Below, piece by piece: positions 53,428-61,437 of a stretch of DNA of 62,972 bases. The DNA is from Oscillospiraceae bacterium. Lineage in GTDB: Bacteria; Bacillota; Clostridia; Oscillospirales; Acutalibacteraceae. Numbering within the stretch: the stretch's first letter is position 1; every line of letters begins with the position of its first letter. Location of the stretch: assembly GCA_015065615.1 (NCBI GenBank), contig SVPY01000002.1, positions 1 through 62,972 of the forward strand, read 5' to 3'. The notes beneath the pieces were generated by a model, which had not been told where the DNA came from, made no database searches, and worked only from the letters and a program-made list of their open reading frames with translations. The position numbers and the translations under genes are program-made.

Positions 53428-54159
53428 ATGAGTAAAATAGCACTTGTTACAGGCGTTGCAGGCGGTATCGGTTTTGCAACAGCAAAGAAACTTCTTGAAG
53501 AAAATGTTACAGTAGTAGGTATGGACGTTCGCGACGAAATGCCTGAGGCTTTAGAAGGCGAATTCACTTACATTAAAGGCGATTTAAGCAAAAAAGAGGA
53601 TAGAGAGGCTTTCGTTAACCTCGCTATCTCTAAATACGGCAGAATCGATATTCTCGTAAACGTTGCAGGCGTTGCTCCCAAGGTAAGAAACGATATTCTT
53701 GAAATGACAGAAGAAAGCTACGACTTCGTAATGGGCATAAACACCAAGGGCACACTTTTCTTAACTCAGCTTGCCGCTAACAAAATGATAGAGTGCGGCG
53801 CTAAAGGCAGCATAGTAAACATCTCCTCCATGTCCGCTTATACAAGCTCCGTAAGCCGCGGTGAATACTGCATCAGTAAGGCCGGTGTTTCTATGATCAC
53901 TACACTTTTTGCAGACAGACTTGCTGAATACGGCATTATGGTTAACGAGATCCGTCCCGGTATTATCGCAACAGGTATGACCGCTAAGGTTCAGGAAAAG
54001 TACGACAGACTCATTGAAGGCGGTCTTCTCCCCATTAAGCGCTGGGGTAAGCCCGAGGATATTGCCGCTGCAGTTTGGGCGCTTTGCGGCGGTCTTCTTC
54101 CCTACGTTACAGGCCAGTCTATTGACGTTGACGGCGGCTTCCATATTCAGAGACTTTAA
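53428..54159 (+). CDS. Short-chain dehydrogenase/reductase
   Basis: 243 residues, classical SDR. 'TGVAGGIGFATAKKL' binds NAD(P), 'VNVAGVAP' is the NNAG region, Ser in 'NISSMSAY' and 'YCISK' (Tyr-x3-Lys) form the active site, and 'VTGQSIDVDGGFHI' is the C-terminal mark. Asp in 'VGMDVRDE' after strand 2 suggests NAD(H) preference. It oxidises or reduces a secondary alcohol; the substrate is likely that of the operon's other enzymes. Confidence 0.94.
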   Translation: MSKIALVTGVAGGIGFATAKKLLEENVTVVGMDVRDEMPEALEGEFTYIKGDLSKKEDREAFVNLAISKYGRIDILVNVAGVAPKVRNDILEMTEESYDFVMGINTKGTLFLTQLAANKMIECGAKGSIVNISSMSAYTSSVSRGEYCISKAGVSMITTLFADRLAEYGIMVNEIRPGIIATGMTAKVQEKYDRLIEGGLLPIKRWGKPEDIAAAVWALCGGLLPYVTGQSIDVDGGFHIQRL

Positions 54160-54188
54160 TTAATCCCTTCTTTTGAAAGGAATTTTAT

Positions 54189-56108
54189 ATGAATATTAAA
54201 TATTTAACATACGATGCAGTTGTAGTCGGCACCGGCGCTGCAGGCTACAACGCAGCCCTTAGAATCAATCAGGAAGGTAATAAATCCGTCTGTATTGTTA
54301 CCGAAGGCGTAAATACAGGCACATCCCGTAACACTGGCAGTGACAAGCAGACCTACTACAAGTTAGGTCTTGGCGGCGACAGCGCCGACAGCGTAAGAAA
54401 AATGGCTGAAAACCTTTTCTCCTGCGGCTCAATGGACGGCGACACAGCTTTATGTGAGGCTGCCCTCTCTGCAAGATGCTTTTTAAATTTAGCCGAGGCA
54501 GGCGTACAGTTCCCCGTAAACCGCTACGGTGAGTACGTTGGTTATAAAACAGACCACGACCCCTACGCAAGAGCTACTTCCGCAGGTCCCCTTACTTCCA
54601 AATTTATGACGGAAGCTTTGGAAAAACGCGCTAAGGCGCAGAACATCCCCGTTTACGATAATCTTTTAGCTATTGAAGTTTTAAAGAACAGCGAAAACGA
54701 AGCTATAGGTCTTTTATGCCTTAATTTAAATGATAACAGCTACGTTGCTTTCAGAAGCACGGCTGTAGTTCTCTGCACAGGCGGTCCTGCCGGTATTTAT
54801 GCCGACAGCGTTTACCCCGAGTGTCATACAGGCACAAGTTCTCTTGCGCTTCTTGCAGGTGCATCTCTTCAGAATATGACCGAATGGCAGTACGGTCTTG
54901 CTTCTATAAATCCCCGCTGGAACGTTTCAGGTACCTATATGCAGGTTCTCCCCCGCTTCGTATCAGTAGACGCGGACGGCAACGAGTACGAATTCCTTGC
55001 CGATTATTTCAGTGATATTTACGAAGCTTTGTCCCTTGTTTTCTTAAAGGGTTACCAGTGGCCTTTTGACAGCAAAAAAGTGCTTGAAGGTTCCTCCGTT
55101 ATTGACCTCTTAGTTTACCGTGAGTGTGTTTTAAAGAACAGACGCGTATACCTCGATTACACTAAAAACCCCTTCTCTCTTGATAATATCAAGTACGAAA
55201 AACTTTCAAAGGATGCTTACGAGTATCTTTACAAGGCAGAAGCCTTATTCGGCACACCAATTGAGAGACTTAAAAAGATGAATATGCCCGCTATTGAGCT
55301 TTACCGCAGTAAGGGTCTTGATATCGAAACGGAATATCTTGAAATCGCCCTCTGCGCACAGCACAACAACGGCGGTATTGCTGTTGACTTATGGTGGCAA
55401 ACTTCCATCCGCGGCCTTTTTGCTGCAGGTGAGTGTGCAGGCACTCACGGTGTTACAAGGCCCGGCGGCAGTGCTCTTAACTCCGGTCAGGTTGGCTCCC
55501 TTCGCGCCTCTATGTATATCTCTCAGGATAAAAGAGAGCTTACAAACGAAATTGAGTTTTCCGAAATTTTAAAGGCGGCTTTAATCAGGCAGGATAATTT
55601 CCTTGATAACGTAAAGGGCGGTATGGAAAACGTAAGGGATTTAATCAAGCTTGCCCAGCGTAAGATGAGTGACTGCGGCGCCGCTATCAGAAATCCCGAA
55701 ATGATGTCCGCTTACTTAAGTGAAATTAAAGATGAATTAAAGAACTTCGAAAAGAAGGTAAAAGTGGGCGAATTAAGAAACCTCTTCCTTGCTTATAAGC
55801 TTTACGATATTCTTTACACACAGCTTGCTACTTTAACCGCTCTTATCGACTTCTCTGAAACTATTGGCGCTACAAGAGGTTCTGCTTTATACGGCGATAA
55901 AAACGGTGAACTTAGAAACGGTCTTGATGAATTATTCCGTTTCACAGTAGAAAACGGCGAATCCTTCAAGAAGATTCAGGAAGTTAAACTTTGTGAAGAT
56001 AAACTCAGCGCAACTACATTATGGCGTGACGTTCGCCCCTTTGTAGATGAGGAAGATTTCTTCGAAAACGTATGGCGCCGCTACAGAGAAGATAAAAACA
56101 TCTATTAA
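54189..56108 (+). CDS. FrdA/SdhA-family FAD-dependent oxidoreductase
   Basis: 639 residues, no signal peptide. 'YDAVVVGTGAAGYNAAL' binds FAD. 'AVVLCTGGPAGIY', 'CAQHNNGGIAVDLWWQTSIRGLFAAGECAG' and 'RPGGSALNSGQVGSLRA' are the flavoprotein motifs of the fumarate reductase/aspartate oxidase/APS reductase group. The helical C-terminal domain (about 450-560) is also present. No Fe-S subunit or membrane anchor follows, as in soluble gut reductases that act on C=C bonds of plant compounds. Partner: probably the OYE-like protein. Confidence 0.87.
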   Translation: MNIKYLTYDAVVVGTGAAGYNAALRINQEGNKSVCIVTEGVNTGTSRNTGSDKQTYYKLGLGGDSADSVRKMAENLFSCGSMDGDTALCEAALSARCFLNLAEAGVQFPVNRYGEYVGYKTDHDPYARATSAGPLTSKFMTEALEKRAKAQNIPVYDNLLAIEVLKNSENEAIGLLCLNLNDNSYVAFRSTAVVLCTGGPAGIYADSVYPECHTGTSSLALLAGASLQNMTEWQYGLASINPRWNVSGTYMQVLPRFVSVDADGNEYEFLADYFSDIYEALSLVFLKGYQWPFDSKKVLEGSSVIDLLVYRECVLKNRRVYLDYTKNPFSLDNIKYEKLSKDAYEYLYKAEALFGTPIERLKKMNMPAIELYRSKGLDIETEYLEIALCAQHNNGGIAVDLWWQTSIRGLFAAGECAGTHGVTRPGGSALNSGQVGSLRASMYISQDKRELTNEIEFSEILKAALIRQDNFLDNVKGGMENVRDLIKLAQRKMSDCGAAIRNPEMMSAYLSEIKDELKNFEKKVKVGELRNLFLAYKLYDILYTQLATLTALIDFSETIGATRGSALYGDKNGELRNGLDELFRFTVENGESFKKIQEVKLCEDKLSATTLWRDVRPFVDEEDFFENVWRRYREDKNIY

Positions 56109-56126
56109 TAAAAAAGGAGATAAATT

Positions 56127-56867
56127 ATGTTACATACAGGTCTGGTTTCTATTTCCTTTCGCAGTTTAAGTTGTGAAGACCTTATTGCTCACCTTAAAAA
56201 ATGCGGTCTCAAAAATATTGAATGGGGCAGCGACGTTCACGCCCCGGTCGATAATATTGAAAGACTTTACGAAATAAAGAAGCTTATGGAAGAAAACGGC
56301 ATTAACTGCTGCTCCTACGGCTCATATTTCAGAATTTCCGTTACACCCGTTGAGGATATTTACAAATACATTAAAGCCGCTAAAATTTTAGGCACAAACA
56401 TTATCCGCCTCTGGTGCGGCAACAAGGGTACCGATATTATTACAGCGGACGAAAAGGAAAAGCTTTTTGCAGATTGTAAAGCACTCGCTAAAATAGGCGA
56501 GGAAGAAAAGGTTATTTTCTGTATGGAATGCCATAACGATACATATACAGATAACGTTAATACTGCACTTGAGCTTATGGAAGAAGTAAACTCCCCTGCT
56601 TTCAGAATGTACTGGCAGCCCAATCAGTTCAAAACATTTGAAGAAAATATGTATTACGCAAAAACTTTAAGCGCTTATACCTATCACCTTCACGTATTCA
56701 ACTGGGCAGGCCACGATAGATTCCCCCTTAAAGATGCTGTTAAAACCTGGAAAGATTATTTAACAAACTTTGAAGGCGAGAGATATTTACTTCTGGAATT
56801 TATGCCCGATGATAAGATTGAAACTCTTCCCACCGAGACAGAAGCTTTGAACGCTATAGTAGGCTAA
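56127..56867 (+). CDS. Sugar phosphate isomerase/epimerase-type TIM-barrel protein
   Basis: 246 residues of the xylose-isomerase-like (AP endonuclease 2) family. Metal-binding residues appear at 'CMECHNDTY', 'MYWQPNQ', 'YHLHVFNW' and 'LLLEFMP'. 'GLKNIEWGSDVHAP' opens the barrel. Family members isomerise or epimerise keto-sugars or inositols, or cleave C-glycosides (DgpC-type) in gut bacteria. It follows the flavoprotein by 18 bp. Confidence 0.85.
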   Translation: MLHTGLVSISFRSLSCEDLIAHLKKCGLKNIEWGSDVHAPVDNIERLYEIKKLMEENGINCCSYGSYFRISVTPVEDIYKYIKAAKILGTNIIRLWCGNKGTDIITADEKEKLFADCKALAKIGEEEKVIFCMECHNDTYTDNVNTALELMEEVNSPAFRMYWQPNQFKTFEENMYYAKTLSAYTYHLHVFNWAGHDRFPLKDAVKTWKDYLTNFEGERYLLLEFMPDDKIETLPTETEALNAIVG

Positions 56868-56883
56868 AAGAAAGGATAAAATT

Positions 56884-57891
56884 ATGAGATCCATATTCTT
56901 TAATAATATTGAAAAAGACCAGCTTGAGTTTGTTTATAACGAAGCTACAATCAAATATCTTGAGGAAAACGCAGGCTTCGAAAGAAGAGTAGTAACAAGA
57001 GACTACGCAGTTAGTCATACAGAAGAATTCAAGGATGTTGACTTCATTTTCTCCACTTGGGGTATGCCCGAAATGAGCGAAGAGGAAATTAAGGAAATCT
57101 TCCCCTCCTTAAAATGCGTTTTCTATGCCGCAGGTTCCGTTCAGAAGTTTGCCCGCCCCTTCTTAAACTGCGGTGTTAAGGTATTTTCCGCCTGGGCTGC
57201 AAATGCAGTACCCGTTGCAGAATATACAGTTGCTCAGATAATTCTTTCCGGTAAAGGCTTTTTCAGAACAAGCGTGCTTGCAAAAGAAGGCAAAAGAGAG
57301 GAAGCAGGCGAGCTTTACCGCAAATATCCCTGCAACTACGGCGAGACTATAGGTATTATCGGTGCAGGTATGATTGGTAAATTAGTTATCAATATGCTTA
57401 AAGCCGCTTATAAGTTTGACGTAATCGTGTTTGACCCCTTCCTTCCCGATGAGAAGGCTAAGGAATTAGGCGTTGAAAAGGTTTCATTAAAAGAGCTTTT
57501 TGAAAGAAGCTTTATAGTTTCTAACCACCTTGCAAACAACGCTGAAACTCAGGGTATGCTTAAATACGAGCACTTCAGTTCTATGAGACCTTACTCCACA
57601 TTCTTAAATACAGGCCGCGGCGCTCAGGTAGTGGAAGAGGATTTAGCAAAGGTTCTTAGCGAGAGAAACGATATTACAGCTATTTTAGACGTTACCTGGC
57701 CCGAGCCTCCTGTGGAAGGTCACCCCTTCTATAGCTTACCCAACTGTATTTTAACTCCTCATATTGCAGGCAGCGCAGGTATGGAGGTTTACAGAATGAG
57801 TGAATTTATGGTGGATGAATTCAATAAATTCACTAAGGGCGAGAAAACTTTGTACGAAGTAACTCACAAAATGCTTGAAACAATGGCTTAA
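56884..57891 (+). CDS. D-isomer-specific 2-hydroxyacid dehydrogenase
   Basis: 335 residues. NAD-binding 'GIIGAGMIGKLVINML' (about 158-173), catalytic Arg in 'NTGRGAQVVEEDL', Glu in 'DVTWPEPPVEGHPF', His in 'LTPHIAGSAG'. Reduces a 2-keto acid to the D-hydroxy acid or the reverse, with NAD(H). It follows the isomerase by 16 bp and ends the operon. Its place beside an isomerase suggests a sugar-acid or keto-acid intermediate. Confidence 0.93.
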   Translation: MRSIFFNNIEKDQLEFVYNEATIKYLEENAGFERRVVTRDYAVSHTEEFKDVDFIFSTWGMPEMSEEEIKEIFPSLKCVFYAAGSVQKFARPFLNCGVKVFSAWAANAVPVAEYTVAQIILSGKGFFRTSVLAKEGKREEAGELYRKYPCNYGETIGIIGAGMIGKLVINMLKAAYKFDVIVFDPFLPDEKAKELGVEKVSLKELFERSFIVSNHLANNAETQGMLKYEHFSSMRPYSTFLNTGRGAQVVEEDLAKVLSERNDITAILDVTWPEPPVEGHPFYSLPNCILTPHIAGSAGMEVYRMSEFMVDEFNKFTKGEKTLYEVTHKMLETMA

Positions 57892-57914
57892 AATTAGTAT
57901 AATACAAACGAAAA

Positions 57915-57945
57915 CGGAGAGACTTAATTAGCCTCTCCGCTTTTA
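57915..57945. terminator. Terminator of redox operon (bidirectional)
   Basis: CGGAGAG / CTCTCCG, seven pairs with an 11-base loop, CTTTTATTTTG on the plus strand and CGTTTTCG on the minus strand, between two convergent genes. Confidence 0.8.
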
Positions 57946-57954
57946 TTTTGTTTG

Positions 57955-59013
57955 TCAGTTTGCAGTGTTCTTTTCACTGAGCCATTCTTTTATCTTAGTT
58001 TCCATTTCGCTATCCTCAGCATCAAAGATACAGATAGGCGAAGCCTGATGGTAGAATGTGTCAGCATCTACGTAACTCAGTGGTAAAATATATTCGCTGT
58101 TAACTTTTAGTTTGTTTCTCAATGTGACAACATAAATATTATTCTCATCATTTGTTGTTAAATTACCTTTAATTATTTCAGAAACTGTACAGCAATATAC
58201 TGTTCGTTCATCATACTCACCTTGTGATATAATAAATTGTGGCGTAATTTTGAAAATAGCATCTGAGTTTATTACAACAGTTTTTTCATCTTCAAATCTG
58301 AAAAAATTAATTTTTTTAGATTCAGAATATCCTACATTTTTACTGGCTACTTGTATATGTGTTATAACATCTTCTTTAGTCGCCCCTTTTGACATATATA
58401 CATTACCACCATACCAAGTAGAATTTCCCAAATTATCTATGTCCATTACAAACATTCCTCTAAAGAAGTAATATGGGTATGCAACTAAAAGGTTTTCCTG
58501 CCTTTCTAAAATCAAAATATATTTATGCCCGTCAATAAAGCTATCGGGTTTAAGGCCGCCATCACCAATACCATAACCATAATGCTGAACCCTTACTTTA
58601 ATAACATCATCATTTTCTTCTCCATAAATTTTTTCAATTGGAATAAATTCATACTCCCACAAGTATTCATTTATCATTGTAAAATTATTGAATTCGCCGA
58701 TTATACAATGTGTGCTGAGGGCAATAAACTCACTCATGGTTGTATCTTGAGGTTCTTTTTCATAAGAATGTTCCTCGAATAACATTCCATCTCCATCATG
58801 GGCTAAATAAATATAGAATTCTTCTTTGCGAGTTTCAATATTAAGTTTAGTTCTGTTTATAATATTATTCGATACTGAAACAGAAAAATAATTTAGATCC
58901 TCATTTATTTCCGGTGTTTTTGAACTATTTTTAGGACTGTCGTAAATCAACAAGCAATAAATCGTGAAAAATGCTAATATCATAATAGTTGATATTGTGT
59001 ATTTTTTCATCAT
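57955..59013 (-). CDS. Membrane-anchored extracytoplasmic protein, possible NTR/TIMP-like domains
   Basis: 352 residues from the ATG at 59013 (SD AAAGGAG); a further ATG at 59028 overlaps the protease stop but precedes the SD. One N-terminal membrane helix ('YTISTIMILAFFTIYCLL'), then a long external part. Two segments share a pattern: 'ALSTHCIIGEF..FIPIEKIYG..IKVRVQ..GHKYILIL' (about 90-170) and 'IFKITPQFIIS..VSEIIKGN..VVTLRNKLKVNSEYILPL' (about 248-315). This beta-strand pattern resembles bacterial NTR/TIMP-like OB folds, which include protease inhibitors; that is a guess. Co-transcribed with the matrixin-like protease. Confidence 0.6.
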   Translation of the reverse strand: MMKKYTISTIMILAFFTIYCLLIYDSPKNSSKTPEINEDLNYFSVSVSNNIINRTKLNIETRKEEFYIYLAHDGDGMLFEEHSYEKEPQDTTMSEFIALSTHCIIGEFNNFTMINEYLWEYEFIPIEKIYGEENDDVIKVRVQHYGYGIGDGGLKPDSFIDGHKYILILERQENLLVAYPYYFFRGMFVMDIDNLGNSTWYGGNVYMSKGATKEDVITHIQVASKNVGYSESKKINFFRFEDEKTVVINSDAIFKITPQFIISQGEYDERTVYCCTVSEIIKGNLTTNDENNIYVVTLRNKLKVNSEYILPLSYVDADTFYHQASPICIFDAEDSEMETKIKEWLSEKNTAN

Positions 59014-59024
59014 ATAAGCTCCTT

Positions 59025-59732
59025 TCAATAAAATAGATCATAAATCTGGCACAAATGGGTTATTTCTCTATCGGTTAACGTTGTCATTGCATTATACGGA
59101 GCATACATTACATCTGAATTTATATGTGAATGCCCTTGCCAACCTAAGGCATGACCGATTTCATGGGTACAAACGTAATTATATTTTGTTGTATTTGTAC
59201 CAAAATCTCTTATAAAGCCTCTGACTCGTCGAAATCTATAACAATTATAAATTGTACCGTTTTTATTTAGTGTATGCGCTAATACCGGAGGAGTATCAAA
59301 TTTCCTTGGGGAATAGGTAGTATAACCTATGACATTATTGTCGGCTATTTTATTTGGATCAAATATACCAAGTTCTTCTAGTTCTTCAACACTACCTTGA
59401 TAAAATTGCAGTAAATTATCATTAAGATATAAATTTTCATCATCTGCTGGAGATGATGAAATTGATATACCAAGTGCATTACGCCATTTTATAACGCCAT
59501 TAGTTATTGCAGTGGTGAAATAAGAAGTACCGCTCATTCGGCAATAGTGTACAGTAGGTATAGAAGACCAATAACCAACAGAATTACTATCAGAATACCA
59601 ATAACTAATATTATAGGTACCTCTTGTCTGACCTGCATTTGCTACTTCTAAACCTGCATCGTTTTTTTCTTCGTCTATCTGCAAACTGATAATTATATCA
59701 GCCTTTGCAAGGGGAACAGTCAGAAAAACCAT
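59025..59732 (-). CDS. Secreted matrixin-type zinc metalloprotease, signal peptide frame broken
   Basis: 235 residues in the main frame. 'CTHEIGHALGWQGH' is the zinc motif HExxHxxGxxH, and 'SDVMY' ten residues later the Met-turn, placing it in the M10 (matrixin/astacin-like) metzincins. The frame begins at residue 'VFLTVPLAKA', only the end of a signal peptide. An ATG with a perfect SD (GGAGG) lies at 59782 but reads eight codons to a stop; adding one A to the run of five (59764-59760) joins it in frame and gives MKTNYRKKLIALLLVF.., an ideal signal peptide. So the gene is either mutated, mis-sequenced or shifted. Start given here is the first in-frame ATG; the original start is 59782. Confidence 0.82.
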   Translation of the reverse strand: MVFLTVPLAKADIIISLQIDEEKNDAGLEVANAGQTRGTYNISYWYSDSNSVGYWSSIPTVHYCRMSGTSYFTTAITNGVIKWRNALGISISSSPADDENLYLNDNLLQFYQGSVEELEELGIFDPNKIADNNVIGYTTYSPRKFDTPPVLAHTLNKNGTIYNCYRFRRVRGFIRDFGTNTTKYNYVCTHEIGHALGWQGHSHINSDVMYAPYNAMTTLTDREITHLCQIYDLFY

Positions 59733-59805
59733 AGCGAAAACGAGTAAAAGCGCTATTAGTTTTTCCGGTAATTTGTTTTCATTATTACCTCCGTTTTAAA
59801 TAAGA

Positions 59806-59906
59806 GGTATCAATCAAATGAGAAGTTATTTGATTATGCGCGTTGATACCCCACGGTAAACAAATACTATTGTTTCACTTTCTTCTGTTATTACCATTAG
59901 GTATCA
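59806..59906 (-). promoter_or_regulatory. Leader with two mutually exclusive hairpins
   Basis: Minus-strand order: TGATACC (59906-59900), GGTATCAA (59850-59843), TTGATACC (59813-59806). The middle element can pair with the first or the last. With the last it also builds TCAAAT/ATTTGA (59819-59814 with 59833-59828). The first lies at the SD of the small frame, and the last just before the protease SD. The layout recalls translation-controlled attenuators. Confidence 0.5.
59826..59897 (-). CDS. Possible 23-residue leader peptide
   Basis: ATG at 59897, stop TAA at 59828-59826, 23 codons. It begins MVITEESETIVF and ends STRIIK, without a membrane helix. An SD-like AAAGGGTG lies 12 nt before the ATG, and a sigma-A promoter just upstream starts the transcript. 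Its 3' half lies in the middle arm of the leader hairpins, so its translation could choose the fold. It may also be chance; only conservation would tell. Confidence 0.4.
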   Translation of the reverse strand: MVITEESETIVFVYRGVSTRIIK

Positions 59907-59930
59907 CACCCTTTCTTAACTTCTAACCAT

Positions 59931-59959
59931 ATTATAATATATATTTATGTATATGTAAA
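59931..59959 (-). promoter_or_regulatory. Promoter of protease operon
   Basis: On the minus strand TTTACA (59959-59954), 17 bp, TATAAT (59936-59931). The expected start near 59924 leaves a leader of about 140 nt before the protease SD. Confidence 0.7.
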
Positions 59960-60007
59960 TATTTCAACATTCACAAAAAACAGCATTAAATTTATTCAAA
60001 ATGCGAA

Positions 60008-60092
60008 TTCACAAAGCTCTTGTGAATGTGATATAATAATATAGTGTTAAGCGGATTGGCTCTAATTTACGAACCAATCCGCTTTTTTATTT
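60008..60092 (+). ncRNA. Possible short plus-strand transcript: palindromic promoter plus terminator
   Basis: TTCACA (60008-60013), 18 bp, TATAAT (60032-60037), then about 10 bp later the hairpin AAGCGGATTGG / CCAATCCGCTT (60049-60084) with six T. ATTCACAA-agctc-TTGTGAAT (around 60007-60027) covers the -35 and spacer. The hairpin may instead end the flavoprotein gene on the minus strand, where the T-run is poor. Confidence 0.3.
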
Positions 60093-61430
60093 TCTGTTAA
60101 GTTTTTCCAGTTCTTTTTTATAGGGCATAAGCATTCCTTCGTTCATCTTATTACCCATCTTGCTCTTTATCTTATCGCTTGAAAGCATTGCTCCTACTAA
60201 GTACATAGCCATCATTCTGCCGCGTTTTTTCTGTGGGAAGTCATACTGCTTATACTTTTTGTAGAACTTGTGGTCTGCCTTCATCATACCCTGCATAAGC
60301 CATATTAAATCGCGGAATATTTTCATACCGCCAATACCGTAGAAATTCTGCGGAGGCACGTATTTATTTTCTATGGCGTAATTTAAATTTAAAGCTAAAT
60401 TATCAATTTCTGTATCGGGGTCAAATTCGTCGCTTGCAATACCTGCAAGGAAGTTAGTGCCCACATTTGCTCTTGCTTCCATAATCATTTTAAGATTCTG
60501 CTCGGTACTTAATTTACCGCTTACTAAATAGCCTACGGGCATACCCATGGTAACTGTTCTGTGGCCGTTACAGAACTGGCGGTCATCGTAAAGTTTAAAG
60601 GAAGCGCCCATACTGTGGTCTTTAATGCTGTAGGCATAAACCATAGCTTCGCCTTTTTGAATTTCATTTCTTAAAAATTCATCGAAACCATCTTTATAAA
60701 TACATTTGCCTGAAACCGCACAGTTAAAGCAGCCAAGGCAGCCGCCTTTAAACTGATATTCCCTGATATTAACTATCCTTGACTTTCTGTTAAGCTTATT
60801 TCGGAACCTTGCTATCATACTTTTAAGCTGCAGGTCTGTTTCCTCGCAGTTAGTAATAATAACAACGTCGCCTTCTTTCGGAAGGTTATTTTCAAATTCG
60901 GTTACTGCTTTGGGAGTAAAGTCGCAATCAACGCTGCTTTCCCTTTCATAAAGGTTATTCTCTATAGAGAAATTAACGTAGCGGAAAAATTCTCTTGCCT
61001 CTTTCCTGCCCTTCTCGTTTAATAAATCCTCCATATCCGCAGAAAGCCCGCCGATATACTTCATACCCATATCCAACGCGTTTTCTTCTACGTATTTATG
61101 GGCGGTAACATCGTAAAAATGCTTGGAGGTGGTAATTTGTGTACAGAATTTACCTTTTAAATCAACACCGTTTTCCTTAATAAGCTCAATAAAACGGTGA
61201 AGCTGATAAGGCGCAATAAATGTGTAAACAGGATATACAAAAATTATCAGTTCGGCTTCCTCCAATAAAGGACGGGCTTTACTAAAATCCCTTTCAATCG
61301 CCTTAATGCTTTGACCTGCGTTAATTACCTTAAATTCGTGGTCAGCATAAAGCTTTTCCAAATATTCATACGTCTGTAAAGTAACGCTGTAATCCCCCTT
61401 GGGACTTCCGTTAATTGCTAAAATTTTCAT
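60087..61430 (-). CDS. Two-domain flavodoxin-fold NAD(P)H oxidoreductase
   Basis: 447 residues. 'MKILAINGSPKGDYSVTLQT' is the FMN phosphate loop of flavodoxin-like reductases (domain 1, about 1-165), with 'LIIFVYPVYTFIAPYQLHRFIE'. A second flavodoxin-like part (about 190-330) has 'CLGCFNCAVSGKCIYKD', a cysteine motif seen in iron-sulfur flavoproteins. The C-terminal 100 residues are basic and helical. No membrane segment. The doubled fold is unusual for this group. Function unknown, perhaps electron transfer. Confidence 0.75.
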   Translation of the reverse strand: MKILAINGSPKGDYSVTLQTYEYLEKLYADHEFKVINAGQSIKAIERDFSKARPLLEEAELIIFVYPVYTFIAPYQLHRFIELIKENGVDLKGKFCTQITTSKHFYDVTAHKYVEENALDMGMKYIGGLSADMEDLLNEKGRKEAREFFRYVNFSIENNLYERESSVDCDFTPKAVTEFENNLPKEGDVVIITNCEETDLQLKSMIARFRNKLNRKSRIVNIREYQFKGGCLGCFNCAVSGKCIYKDGFDEFLRNEIQKGEAMVYAYSIKDHSMGASFKLYDDRQFCNGHRTVTMGMPVGYLVSGKLSTEQNLKMIMEARANVGTNFLAGIASDEFDPDTEIDNLALNLNYAIENKYVPPQNFYGIGGMKIFRDLIWLMQGMMKADHKFYKKYKQYDFPQKKRGRMMAMYLVGAMLSSDKIKSKMGNKMNEGMLMPYKKELEKLNRK

Positions 61431-61437
61431 AATGACC

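Noticed and set aside
52054-57891. Bile-acid 7-dehydroxylation (bai) operon
   Set aside because: Only OYE and SDR families overlap; CoA ligase, dehydratase (BaiE), CoA transferase and transporter genes are missing.
60007-60027. Rex operator
   Set aside because: Rex sites read TTGTGA-N6-TCACAA; here the halves are in the opposite order with N5.
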